Made by a program: the position numbers and the translations under genes. Below are positions 51,246-59,693 of a stretch of 64,000 nt of DNA, piece after piece; the stretch's first letter is position 1, and each line of letters opens with the position of its first letter. The notes under the pieces were generated by a model. It had not been told where the DNA came from. It saw only the letters and a list, made by a program, of their open reading frames with translations, and did no database searches. The stretch comes from Coprothermobacter sp. (GTDB taxonomy: Bacteria; Caldisericota; Caldisericia; Cryosericales; Cryosericaceae). The stretch lies in contig PNOG01000020.1 in the NCBI GenBank assembly GCA_013824685.1, forward strand, positions 1-64,000. Reading direction: 5' to 3'.

Positions 51246-52712
51246 ATGGCTGAGCGAGTCCACGTCGCCGGTATTCCGGTCGACAACCTGGACATGGACG
51301 AAGCTCTCGCTGCCGTCGAGGGCTTCGTCGCGTCTCGCACCCCTCACATGGGTGTCGCCATCAATCCTGAGAAAGTCATCAAGGCAAAACAGGACAAGGC
51401 CCTTGAGAAGGTCCTGCGCAAGAGCGACCTGAATTTCTGTGACGGCATAGGGATCATGTGGGCTTCGCGGGTGTTCTACCACGAGCGTATCAAATCCCGT
51501 ATCACGGGTGTCGACCTGTTCTTGCGGCTGCTCGAGCTGGCAGACGCTCGTGGATGGCGGCTCTTTCTTCTTGGGTCACGTCCAGAGACACTCTCGAGAG
51601 TCGTGGCAATTGTGAAGGACAGATACCCTGGCCTCGTCGTGGCCGGATCACGCGACGGATACTTTACCGCTGCGGACGAGCCCGGCCTCGTGGTAGAAAT
51701 CGCCGCTGCCGGGGCGGACATGATGTTCGTCGGCATGGGCAGTCCCAAACAGGAGAAGTTCCTTGCGGACAATCTTTCCGCGATGGGTGTTCCGTTTGCC
51801 ATGGGTGTGGGAGGAAGCTACAACGTCCTGTCGGGTGAGTTCAAGCGTGCACCTGCCCGTGTCCAGAGACTCGGTCTTGAGTGGCTGTATCGGTTTGTGC
51901 TAGATCCCAAGCGGCTGCCTCGCATTCTTTCGCTTCCGCGGTTCGTCGGTATTGTGATCCGGTCACCCCGGGAACATGTCGACAACATCGACTTCTTTGG
52001 CATTTCTATCAGCAACAGGGATATTGACGAGCTTCTCGAGATAGCCGACGGTTTCGTTGAAAGCGGAGTGCCTCATCTCGTCGTCACGCTCAACGGTGAG
52101 ATGGCTGCTCGTGCGTTCCAGGACGCCGAGTTTCTGGCAATTGTCCAGCAGGCGGATCTTGTCGTTGCTGACGGCGTTGGCATCGTATGGGGAGCACGCA
52201 TGCAGGGTACGCGCATCGAGAACCGCATCCCCGGCATTGAGTTCTCGGGTTCTCTGCTGGCACTCGCCGAACGCAGGGGCTACCGCGCGTACTTCCTCGG
52301 TGCAAAGTCGGATGTTGTCGAACGGGCTGCCTCCAACGTCATGACTCGTTACCCAGGTCTTCAAGTCGTCGGTTTCCATTCCGGCTACTTTGACGCAGCC
52401 GAAGAAGCGCACGTGATTCAGGAAATCCGGGAGGGGCACGTCGACATTCTGCTGGTTGGCATGGGCGGAGGAGCCCAGGAAAAGTGGATCTGGCGCCACC
52501 GCGACATGGGTATCCCTATCGCAATCGGGGTAGGCGGAACATTCGACGTCTGGAGCGGACTTGTCCGCCGAGCGCCGCGATTCGTTCAGAAGACCGGCAC
52601 GGAGTGGTTGTACAGACTGGTCGTCCAGCCAAGCCGCATACGACGCGTAGGCAGTATCTTCTATTTCATGTTCCGCGTGCTTGCGCATCGTCGGACAGCC
52701 TCCAGGAGCTAG
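51246..52712 (+). CDS. tandem TagA/WecG (GT26) glycosyltransferase with two complete domains
   Basis: The 488-residue protein is twice the family length because it carries two GT26 domains. Domain 1 (1-240) has VAINPEKV, catalytic-type FCDGIGI (Asp66), PKQEKF (Gln169) and the C-terminal module RAPARVQRLGLEWLYRF. Domain 2 (245-488) has VTLNGEM, VVADGVGI (Asp309), GAQEKWI (Gln411) and RAPRFVQKTGTEWLYRL. Spacing Asn40-Asp66-Gln169 is reproduced by Asn283-Asp309-Gln411. Domain 1 has Ala38 where domain 2 and most relatives have Thr. TagA adds ManNAc, WecG ManNAcA, to lipid-linked GlcNAc; the two halves may act in sequence. Confidence 0.9.
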   Translation: MAERVHVAGIPVDNLDMDEALAAVEGFVASRTPHMGVAINPEKVIKAKQDKALEKVLRKSDLNFCDGIGIMWASRVFYHERIKSRITGVDLFLRLLELADARGWRLFLLGSRPETLSRVVAIVKDRYPGLVVAGSRDGYFTAADEPGLVVEIAAAGADMMFVGMGSPKQEKFLADNLSAMGVPFAMGVGGSYNVLSGEFKRAPARVQRLGLEWLYRFVLDPKRLPRILSLPRFVGIVIRSPREHVDNIDFFGISISNRDIDELLEIADGFVESGVPHLVVTLNGEMAARAFQDAEFLAIVQQADLVVADGVGIVWGARMQGTRIENRIPGIEFSGSLLALAERRGYRAYFLGAKSDVVERAASNVMTRYPGLQVVGFHSGYFDAAEEAHVIQEIREGHVDILLVGMGGGAQEKWIWRHRDMGIPIAIGVGGTFDVWSGLVRRAPRFVQKTGTEWLYRLVVQPSRIRRVGSIFYFMFRVLAHRRTASRS

Positions 52713-53765
52713 ATGACCAGACTCCTTGTCCTCGGCTACTATGGCTTTGGCAATTTCGGCGACGAGCTCATTTTGTCGGCTGTGCAGGATGAACTCGCGA
52801 GTATCGAGTGTGAAGCAGTGTTCGCGGTCAATAAACCTGGCCAGTATGCTCACCCCGTCTGCCCGCGGCACACGCTCGTCGATCGGCATGACCCGACAGC
52901 GATGAGAGCCGCTCTCAGAGCATGCGACCATGTGATGCTAGGCGGAGGCGGGCTCATTCAGGACATCACCAGCTGGCGAAGCAGCCTGTACTATCTGGGG
53001 ATTCCCCTGGTGGCAAGCCTCTGCAAGAAGGGAGTCATCTCCTACGCTCAGGGTGTCGGCCCCGTCAGGCGGCCCTGGATCCGGCGTCTTGTGAGGGCTG
53101 TCTTTGGCCGCATGATCCTCATCGATGTACGCGACGACGCTTCGCGAGACCTCCTGCTCGGTTGTGGGATTCGGACGCGGGAAATCTGCGTGTCGTCCGA
53201 CGCTGGGCTTTCCTATCTGGTCGCCCGACGCGGTGAACCTGTCGCGACCACTCGCCGCGAGCCTCGCATTGTTGCTTGTGTCAACGAACGGTTCGGGTGG
53301 ACGGCCGAGGAGACAGCCTCATTTCTCGACTGCCTGGGGTCCCAGTCATCTGCCCGGTTAGATCTGGTCGTGCTCTTTCCATCGGCAGACCTTGCATTCA
53401 CGTGGGCGGTCCGGGACCGTCTGCTCACGCCGTCAGAACTCATCATCTCGCCTCAGCCATTACCGCTGCTGGACCTCTGCAGTTCTGCCACGCTGACGGT
53501 TGCGGGTCGATACCATATGGCTGCGGCGGCAGTCGCCACGCACTCTCCAGTGGTGGCGCTCGCCTACGATCCAAAGGTTTCCCAGTTGGCCGAGGGCTGT
53601 GGCTTCGATGCTATCCAGCCAGGAGACTCGCCGCAACAGGCTGCTCGGCGCGTTCGCGCCGCAAGCATCTCACCCTTGGCCGAACAGTCCATCGCGCGAC
53701 TCGGTCAAACGAGAGTGGACCGCGTCGCCCGGCTGAAGGTCGCTCTGGAACGTGGGGACCCATGA
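52713..53765 (+). CDS. csaB: polysaccharide pyruvyl transferase CsaB
   Basis: Transfers pyruvate from PEP to ManNAc of cell-wall polymers, creating the ligand of SLH domains. The 350-residue protein starts LLVLGYYGFGNFGDELIL, then VMLGGGGLIQDITS near 74, ISYAQGVGPVRRPW near 110, VRDDASRDLL and AGRYHMAAAAVAT near 265, all typical of CsaB. It follows the tandem TagA gene without a gap. SLH proteins are not in the window, so S-layer anchoring is an inference from the family. Confidence 0.92.
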   Translation: MTRLLVLGYYGFGNFGDELILSAVQDELASIECEAVFAVNKPGQYAHPVCPRHTLVDRHDPTAMRAALRACDHVMLGGGGLIQDITSWRSSLYYLGIPLVASLCKKGVISYAQGVGPVRRPWIRRLVRAVFGRMILIDVRDDASRDLLLGCGIRTREICVSSDAGLSYLVARRGEPVATTRREPRIVACVNERFGWTAEETASFLDCLGSQSSARLDLVVLFPSADLAFTWAVRDRLLTPSELIISPQPLPLLDLCSSATLTVAGRYHMAAAAVATHSPVVALAYDPKVSQLAEGCGFDAIQPGDSPQQAARRVRAASISPLAEQSIARLGQTRVDRVARLKVALERGDP

Positions 53766-54436
53766 GCGTTCTCTCAGTTCTTCGCCAGGTCCTCGCTGAC
53801 AAGGCATGTTTTCTCTGTGGCGAGGAATCGGCCCTTCCTATCTGTCACCGCTGTGCCTCTTCGTTTCGAGCGTGCGACCCGGGATGGAGCGATAGCCACC
53901 TCGCCGCCGGTCCGGCGTCGGGCTTCTCCGCGTACTGGTATGAAGGAACATTGCGACAGGCCATCTTGCAGATGAAGGTACAAGGTGAGTATCAATTGGC
54001 CGGACAACTCTCTGGCATGCTGACAGGCCTTGCAAGAGCCCTTCCACTGGGAGACCGGCCGGTTTTTGTCCCTATTCCGCGGTTCGGCGCCCGGGATGAG
54101 AGAGGCCCTCGTCACTTCCCCCACGTTGCATGCAGAATACTCTCCGCGGGTTTCGATGGCGACTACGGCAGTGGCCTTCTGCTCAAGACGCGTCGCACGC
54201 CTCTTCAGACACAGCTGTCGGATATGAAACGCCTGAAGAATGTTGATGGAGTATTCGAACTCTCGTCCAATGCAGCAGGCGAGCTGCGCGGCAGGACGGT
54301 CGTCATTGTGGATGACGTCCTGACAACAGGAGCTACGGTCTGTACCGCCACGAACGTCATCCTGCAAGCACGTCCGCATCAATGTCTGTACTTGACCCTC
54401 GCTCGTAGTCGGGCTACAATACGGTCAGGCTTCTGA
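53762..54436 (+). CDS. comF: ComF family phosphoribosyltransferase-like protein
   Basis: The 224-residue protein has a zinc finger with Cys16, Cys19, Cys28 and Cys31 and a C-terminal PRTase motif VVIVDDVLTTGATVCTA near 180. ComF is needed for DNA uptake in competent bacteria but also occurs widely elsewhere; its reaction is unknown. The ATG at 53762 overlaps the csaB stop by ATGA; a longer frame from 53276 lies inside csaB. Position before hpf-secA-prfB matches the Firmicutes comF-hpf-secA-prfB order. Confidence 0.92.
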   Translation: MSVLSVLRQVLADKACFLCGEESALPICHRCASSFRACDPGWSDSHLAAGPASGFSAYWYEGTLRQAILQMKVQGEYQLAGQLSGMLTGLARALPLGDRPVFVPIPRFGARDERGPRHFPHVACRILSAGFDGDYGSGLLLKTRRTPLQTQLSDMKRLKNVDGVFELSSNAAGELRGRTVVIVDDVLTTGATVCTATNVILQARPHQCLYLTLARSRATIRSGF

Positions 54437-54472
54437 TGGCAAGAGCCGAATCCGATGCAACGGGAGGCACAC

Positions 54473-55009
54473 ATGAATGTAGAACATAAATCCAGGACGC
54501 TTGAGATCCCTCCGCGCATTCTTGCCTATCTGAATGAGAAGGTCAGTCGGTTTGACAAGTTTTTTCGCAAGGAACCCACGCTCAATGCCAATCTGAACCT
54601 CCTGCGAGGAAAATATACATGCGAACTGACTCTTGAGGTCTCTGGCCGCATCATCAAGGCTTCAGGGCAGGGACCAGACATGGAAGGTTCTATCGATGCT
54701 GCATGCGACAAGCTCGATGTGCAGATCCGCAAGTTTCACACCCGGATCTTCCGGAGGGACTTCAAGGCGGTTGCCGAGCTCAAGGGTCTGTTCCAGTCCG
54801 AAGTACCAGTGGAGGATGTTGAGGAGTCTCCTGAGGGCATCGTGAAGCGCAAAGAATTTGAGGTACTTCCCATGTCAGAAGAAGAGGCGATCCTTCAGAT
54901 CGAGATGCTGGCGCACCAGTTCTTCGTCTATCGAAACGCCTTGTCCAACAAGGTCTGTGTTCTGTACAAGCGTACCTATGGGGGCTACGGTCTGATTGAA
55001 ATCGACTGA
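54473..55009 (+). CDS. hpf: ribosome hibernation promoting factor, long form
   Basis: Dimerises 70S ribosomes into inactive 100S particles. The ATG at 54473 lies seven bases after GGGAGG; the 178-residue protein has an N-terminal RaiA/YfiA fold (EIPPRILAYLNEKVSRFDKFF; ISAACDKLD-like helix IDAACDKLDVQIRK) and the C-terminal dimerisation domain from about 120 (KRKEFEVLPMSEEEAILQIE; NKVCVLYKRTYGGYGLIE). The frame from 54455 adds six non-conserved residues. Standard neighbour of secA. Confidence 0.94.
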   Translation: MNVEHKSRTLEIPPRILAYLNEKVSRFDKFFRKEPTLNANLNLLRGKYTCELTLEVSGRIIKASGQGPDMEGSIDAACDKLDVQIRKFHTRIFRRDFKAVAELKGLFQSEVPVEDVEESPEGIVKRKEFEVLPMSEEEAILQIEMLAHQFFVYRNALSNKVCVLYKRTYGGYGLIEID

Positions 55010-55059
55010 CCAGACAAGACCCCCGGTCGTTGCGACGAGGGTACGGGCTATCGCTTCAG

Positions 55060-55093
55060 CGTTGGCGTCGCGGTCTGCTGGGCGACGCCAACG
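55060..55093 (+). terminator. strong hairpin after hpf, terminator-like
   Basis: CGTTGGCGTCGC (55060-55071) pairs with GCGACGCCAACG (55082-55093), a perfect 12-bp stem with a 10-nt loop. No T-run follows, so it may act as a transcript-protecting or factor-dependent element rather than an intrinsic terminator. Confidence 0.55.
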
Positions 55094-55145
55094 GTGTCTT
55101 GTGCTGTTGCGCATGCTGACAGGCAGAGTCCTGTGACAATCTAGC

Positions 55146-55166
55146 AAACCAGCGAAGTGCTGGTTT
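55146..55166 (+). promoter_or_regulatory. stem-loop in the secA leader
   Basis: AAACCAGC and GCTGGTTT form a perfect 8-bp stem with loop GAAGT, 40 bp before the secA ATG. It could influence secA translation or mRNA stability; no known motif recognised. Confidence 0.4.
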
Positions 55167-55206
55167 CGAAACGTCTAGAAGTTCGCTCCGTGGAGGTTGA
55201 TCTCTG

Positions 55207-57750
55207 ATGGGACTGTTCAGCTTCTTTTCCCCAGCTGCTCGCAAGCTCAAGACATATCAGGACATGGTTCCACGAATCCTTCAACTCCAGCCGGCGTTGG
55301 CCGAGCTCGACGATGAGGGTCTCAGAAGCTATGGAGCTGAGCTTAGACAGCGGGCCGCAGCAGGCGAAACCGAGACCGGGCTGTTACCCGGGGCCTTTGC
55401 ACTGGTGAGAGAGACCTCCCGCCGTCTGATAGGGCTCGAACACTTCCCCGAACAACTGCTTGGAGGCATCGCTCTCTATTTTGGCAACATCGCCGAGATG
55501 AAGACAGGCGAAGGAAAGACGCTTGTGGCCACCTGTCCACTCTACCTCAACGCCGTCATGGGTCACAAGGGGCATCTCGTCACTGTCAATGACTACCTGG
55601 CCAAGCGAGACCGGGCCTGGATGGGGCCCGTCTATGAGTTTCTTGGCATGTCGGTCGGTCTCCTTCAGAACAACAGTACACCCGAGGAGCGTCGCGCCGC
55701 GTATGCGGCCGACATCACCTATGGCACGAACAACGAGTTCGGCTTCGACCACCTGCGAGATCACATGGCCGGCTCAGAAGACGGCATGGTCCAGAAGGGA
55801 GCCCTCGATTTTGGCATCGTCGACGAGGTCGACAACATCTTCATCGATGAGGCTCGGACAGCTCTCATCATAGCAGGCCCCAGTGGTGACTCGGACATGC
55901 CATACTACGAGGCTGCAGCATTCGTCAAGCGGCTGAAGGGGATGGCTCGTACGGAGACGTCTGATGGTGACAACGAAACACCAGATGGCTCTGACTATAT
56001 CTACGAAGAGAAGCACAAGACAATTGAGCCTGCCGACGACCTGCTGACCCGTTTCGCCCACGCTGCCAGGATTCCTCAGGACAAGCTGCTGAAGGAGCAG
56101 GCTACCTATGGCAAGATCCTTCGCAACGCCATCAGGGCACAGGTCTTCTTCAGAAAGGACAGCGAATATATCATCAAGGACACAGAAGTCATCATTGTCG
56201 ATGAGTTCACGGGCCGGCTCATGTATGGGCGTCGCTACTCCGAAGGGCTGCACCAGGCCATCGAGGCAAAGGAAGGGCTCAAGGTCCGCGAGGAGAGCCA
56301 GACGCTGGCGACCATCACGATCCAGAATTTCTTTAAGATGTACCACAAACTGTCTGGGATGACGGGAACAGCGCTCACGGAGGCAGACGAGTTCAAGGAA
56401 ATCTACGGACTTGATGTCCTCGAGATTCCCACGCACCGTGCAGTGGCGCGCCAGGATGCGGACGACGAAGTGTACCGGTCCGAGCACGGCAAGCTGGACG
56501 CGATTCTCCGCGAGATCCAGGCCCGAAATGAGACAGGGCAGCCCGTCCTCGTGGGCACACGTTCCGTCGAGAAGTCCGAAGGGCTGAGTCATGAGCTGAA
56601 GAAGCTTGGCATCAAGCATCAGGTTCTCAATGCGAAGTATCACGAGAAGGAAGCGGAGATCATCGCCCAGGCGGGTCGGAAAGGCTCAGTCACAATTGCC
56701 ACCAACATGGCGGGCAGAGGTGTCGATATCCTGCTCGGCGGCAATCCTGTGGCTCTTGCTCATGCCAAAGCCGATCCGGCGAAACAGCCGGAACAGTATG
56801 CCAAGCTGTTCGCAGAGTACCGCGAGTCGTGTGCGAAAGAACATGACGATGTCGTCAGCCTGGGAGGACTTTTCATCCTTGGGACCGAGCGCCATGAGTC
56901 ACGCCGCATCGACAACCAGCTCCGGGGACGCGCTGGTCGGCAAGGGGATCCTGGCGAATCGAAGTTCTTCCTCTCGGCAGAAGACGACATCCTGCGCATC
57001 TTCGGTGGCGACCGCATCCAGCACATTTTCGAAATGATGAAGGTCGAGGAGTCGATGCCAGTGAATCACCCGCTCCTCTCGAAGACCATCGAGATGTCCC
57101 AGAAGAAAGTCGAGTCGTACAATTTCGATGCCCGCAAGAGCCTTCTTGACTACGACAACGTGCTCAACAAACAGCGCGAGGTCATCTACGCTGAGCGCGA
57201 CAAGGTTCTTGCAGGAGTCGATCTTGGGGATGAGGTGCACGAGTTCATCAGCCAACAGGCCGAAACGACGGCAGAGCAGGTCATCCAGGCGCAACGCGCC
57301 GATGAGGCCGATCTTGGCAAAGTCTACAACGACCTGGTCCTGGATGCCTTTGGCAGACCTGTGGCAATGACGCTCGAAGAGCTGACGGAGCTCGTCGAAC
57401 ACCGTGACTCCGAACAGCAGCTCAGCACAACGATTCGGGACCGCGCGGAGACCATCTACCGTGAGAAGGTTGACCGGTACGGAGAGAGCGTCATGCACCA
57501 GATCGAGCACTACTTTTTCTTGCGCACCATCGACAGCGCATGGAGAGACCATCTTCTTCAGATGGACGATCTCAAGGACGGCATCGGCCTGCGCGCCTAT
57601 GGCCAGCAGGACCCGGTCATTGCCTATCAGAAGGAGGGGTACGATCTCTTCAACGAGCTGATGGACCAGATCAAGCACGACGTGACGCGGGCATTGTTCA
57701 CCTTCGAGCTGCAACCCGCTCAACCGGACAAGAAACATGATCGATCTTGA
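55207..57750 (+). CDS. secA: preprotein translocase ATPase SecA
   Basis: Motor of Sec-dependent secretion. The 847-residue protein has the DEAD motor (EMKTGEGKTLVA near 98; VDEVDNIFIDEARTALII near 210), preprotein cross-linking region, NMAGRGVDILLGG near 500, GRAGRQGDPGESKFFLS near 575 and the helical wing/scaffold. It stops at ELQPAQPDKKHDRS and lacks the C-terminal zinc (SecB/lipid-binding) tail. GGAGG lies before the ATG. The prfB start overlaps its end by 14 bp. Confidence 0.97.
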   Translation: MGLFSFFSPAARKLKTYQDMVPRILQLQPALAELDDEGLRSYGAELRQRAAAGETETGLLPGAFALVRETSRRLIGLEHFPEQLLGGIALYFGNIAEMKTGEGKTLVATCPLYLNAVMGHKGHLVTVNDYLAKRDRAWMGPVYEFLGMSVGLLQNNSTPEERRAAYAADITYGTNNEFGFDHLRDHMAGSEDGMVQKGALDFGIVDEVDNIFIDEARTALIIAGPSGDSDMPYYEAAAFVKRLKGMARTETSDGDNETPDGSDYIYEEKHKTIEPADDLLTRFAHAARIPQDKLLKEQATYGKILRNAIRAQVFFRKDSEYIIKDTEVIIVDEFTGRLMYGRRYSEGLHQAIEAKEGLKVREESQTLATITIQNFFKMYHKLSGMTGTALTEADEFKEIYGLDVLEIPTHRAVARQDADDEVYRSEHGKLDAILREIQARNETGQPVLVGTRSVEKSEGLSHELKKLGIKHQVLNAKYHEKEAEIIAQAGRKGSVTIATNMAGRGVDILLGGNPVALAHAKADPAKQPEQYAKLFAEYRESCAKEHDDVVSLGGLFILGTERHESRRIDNQLRGRAGRQGDPGESKFFLSAEDDILRIFGGDRIQHIFEMMKVEESMPVNHPLLSKTIEMSQKKVESYNFDARKSLLDYDNVLNKQREVIYAERDKVLAGVDLGDEVHEFISQQAETTAEQVIQAQRADEADLGKVYNDLVLDAFGRPVAMTLEELTELVEHRDSEQQLSTTIRDRAETIYREKVDRYGESVMHQIEHYFFLRTIDSAWRDHLLQMDDLKDGIGLRAYGQQDPVIAYQKEGYDLFNELMDQIKHDVTRALFTFELQPAQPDKKHDRS

Positions 57751-58864
57751 ACCGCTGCGCAGGAGAGTCTCAGAGTGTGAGACACGCATCTCTGGACTCT
57801 ATCAGCCTGACTGGTTGACGAGCCGGCAGGCCCAGCTGGAAGAACTGCGGGGCAAGACAACGGCCGCAGGCTTCTGGAATGACCAGACAAGTGCAGCAGA
57901 GATCATGGGTAGCATCTCACGCATCGAGGCAGACATTGTCTCCCAGCAGAAAGCACTGACGGACCTGGACAACGCTCGGACCGCCCTCGAGCTCCTTGTC
58001 GGGATGCCGGACCCCGAACTCGAGCACGAAGCTGTCGGCAGCATTGAGCACCTCGAACATGACCTGCAGATTCTCGAGACGACAGCCTATTTTGGCGGTC
58101 CCTATGATGCGTCCAATGCCATCTTGTCACTCTCAAGCGGAGCAGGCGGGACAGATGCGCAGGACTGGACCGAAATGCTCATGCGCATGTATATCCGCTA
58201 CGCTGAACGACAGGGTTTCGAAGTCCTCGTGACGGACTACATGCAGGGCGAAGAGGCAGGGATTAAGGGTTGCACGCTGGTCATCAAGGGACAATACGCC
58301 TATGGTCTTCTGATGCACGAAAAGGGTGTTCATCGCCTCGTTCGCATCAGCCCTTTCGATGCAAACAAACGTCGCCATACGTCGTTTGCGGCCGCAGACG
58401 TGATCCCGGAAATCCCGGAAACCAGCACGGACGCCGAAATCCCCGAAGGCGACCTGCGCATCGATGTCTATCATGCGTCAGGTCATGGAGGCCAGAACGT
58501 GCAGAAGGTCTCTACCGCTGTTCGCATCACACACATCCCGACGGGTATTACGGCCAGCTGCCAGAACGAGCGCTCGCAGCTGCAAAACAAGCGAATGGCA
58601 ATGGCCGTTCTGAAATCCAGACTGCTCGTGCAGCGAGAGTCGCAGCGCGATGCCCAGATTTCGGAAGTGCGTGGGGCGTTCAAATCAGCTGAATGGGGCA
58701 ATGAGATCCGTTCGTACGTGCTCCAGCCCTACAAATTGGCCAAAGACCATCGTACCGGGCTTGAGAAGGGAAATGTTGATGCAGTTCTCGACGGCGACCT
58801 GCAGGACTTCATCCTTGCAAGCGTGCGACATGACGCGGAAAATCGTCGTTCGAACGATTCGTGA
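57737..58864 (+). CDS. prfB: peptide chain release factor 2, no programmed frameshift
   Basis: Reads UGA and UAA stop codons. The 375-residue protein has the SPF codon-recognition tripeptide in RISPFDANKRRHTSF near 207 and the catalytic GGQ in ASGHGGQNVQKV near 249. The N-terminal domain (LYQPDWLTSRQAQLEELRGK) is encoded in one frame; there is no in-frame TGA or CTT-TGA slippery site, so the usual autoregulatory frameshift is absent. Overlaps secA by 14 bp and the YitT gene by 35 bp. Confidence 0.96.
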   Translation: MIDLEPLRRRVSECETRISGLYQPDWLTSRQAQLEELRGKTTAAGFWNDQTSAAEIMGSISRIEADIVSQQKALTDLDNARTALELLVGMPDPELEHEAVGSIEHLEHDLQILETTAYFGGPYDASNAILSLSSGAGGTDAQDWTEMLMRMYIRYAERQGFEVLVTDYMQGEEAGIKGCTLVIKGQYAYGLLMHEKGVHRLVRISPFDANKRRHTSFAAADVIPEIPETSTDAEIPEGDLRIDVYHASGHGGQNVQKVSTAVRITHIPTGITASCQNERSQLQNKRMAMAVLKSRLLVQRESQRDAQISEVRGAFKSAEWGNEIRSYVLQPYKLAKDHRTGLEKGNVDAVLDGDLQDFILASVRHDAENRRSNDS

Positions 58865-59693
58865 CGCCGTCGGCATAACGATCGGGTGCTTCGTCTACGC
58901 CCTTTCGTTTGCCCTCTTCGTCATCCCTCGTGATCTGGCCCCCGGAGGCATCTCGGGACTTGCGATCATCGTGAATCACTTCTTCAAGCCCGTTCCCATC
59001 GGCATGACAATCATTGTCCTCAATACTCCGCTCTTCCTGCTGAGCCTCAAGAGGCTGGGGAGAGGATTCCTGTGGCGTTCAGCATACGCAACCATCATCT
59101 CGTCACTCCTTATCGACGTGATCGTGCCGTACACACAAGGCTTCCACGTGGACATGCTTCTCTCGGCGGTCTACGCCGGAGTCGCCATGGGCATTGGGAT
59201 TGGCATCATCTTTCGCTTCTTCGGTTCCACCGGCGGCACCGATCTCCTTGCTCAACTGTTGTCCGAGCGCATCGGGCTGAGTTTTGGGACGACCCTGCTG
59301 ATCATCGACACCATCATCATTGCCTTCTCAGGCATCGCGTTCCAGAGTATTACGATACCGCTGTACTCAATCGTGTCGCTTTACATCTGCGCAAAAGCCA
59401 TCGACCTCGTGCAGGAAGGAATCTCCTTCTCCAAGGCGGCCTGGGTGGTCAGCAGCCAACCGGAAGCCATTGCGGGCAAGGTCATGGCCGACCTGGATCG
59501 CGGAGTGACGAAATTCACTGCAACTGGCGGTTTCACGGGCGAACGCAAGGAAGTCGTGTTCTGCGTTGTGCCCCAAAGCCAGATATCGCATCTCAAACAG
59601 ATCGTCCATGAGGTTGACCCTGATGCCTTCGTGGCCATCATGGACGTGACCGAGACTCTGGGTCTCGGATTCAAGGAGCTGGGTACACGCTGA
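58830..59693 (+). CDS. YitT family membrane protein (DUF161-DUF2179)
   Basis: The 287-residue protein has five to six membrane segments in the first 195 residues (SFALFVIPRDLAPGGISGLA; FRFFGSTGGTDLLAQLL) and a cytoplasmic C-terminal DUF2179 domain (TKFTATGGFTGERKEVVFCV). The family is widespread in Firmicutes-like bacteria and has no agreed function. The ATG at 58830 is inside the end of prfB; the frame from 58650 lies deeper in prfB and is not conserved. The stop overlaps the ATG of ftsE. Confidence 0.9.
   Translation: MTRKIVVRTIRDAVGITIGCFVYALSFALFVIPRDLAPGGISGLAIIVNHFFKPVPIGMTIIVLNTPLFLLSLKRLGRGFLWRSAYATIISSLLIDVIVPYTQGFHVDMLLSAVYAGVAMGIGIGIIFRFFGSTGGTDLLAQLLSERIGLSFGTTLLIIDTIIIAFSGIAFQSITIPLYSIVSLYICAKAIDLVQEGISFSKAAWVVSSQPEAIAGKVMADLDRGVTKFTATGGFTGERKEVVFCVVPQSQISHLKQIVHEVDPDAFVAIMDVTETLGLGFKELGTR

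Noticed and set aside
57770-57830. Programmed +1 frameshift site at the start of prfB
   Set aside because: The frame is continuous through the N-terminal domain, with no TGA to shift over.
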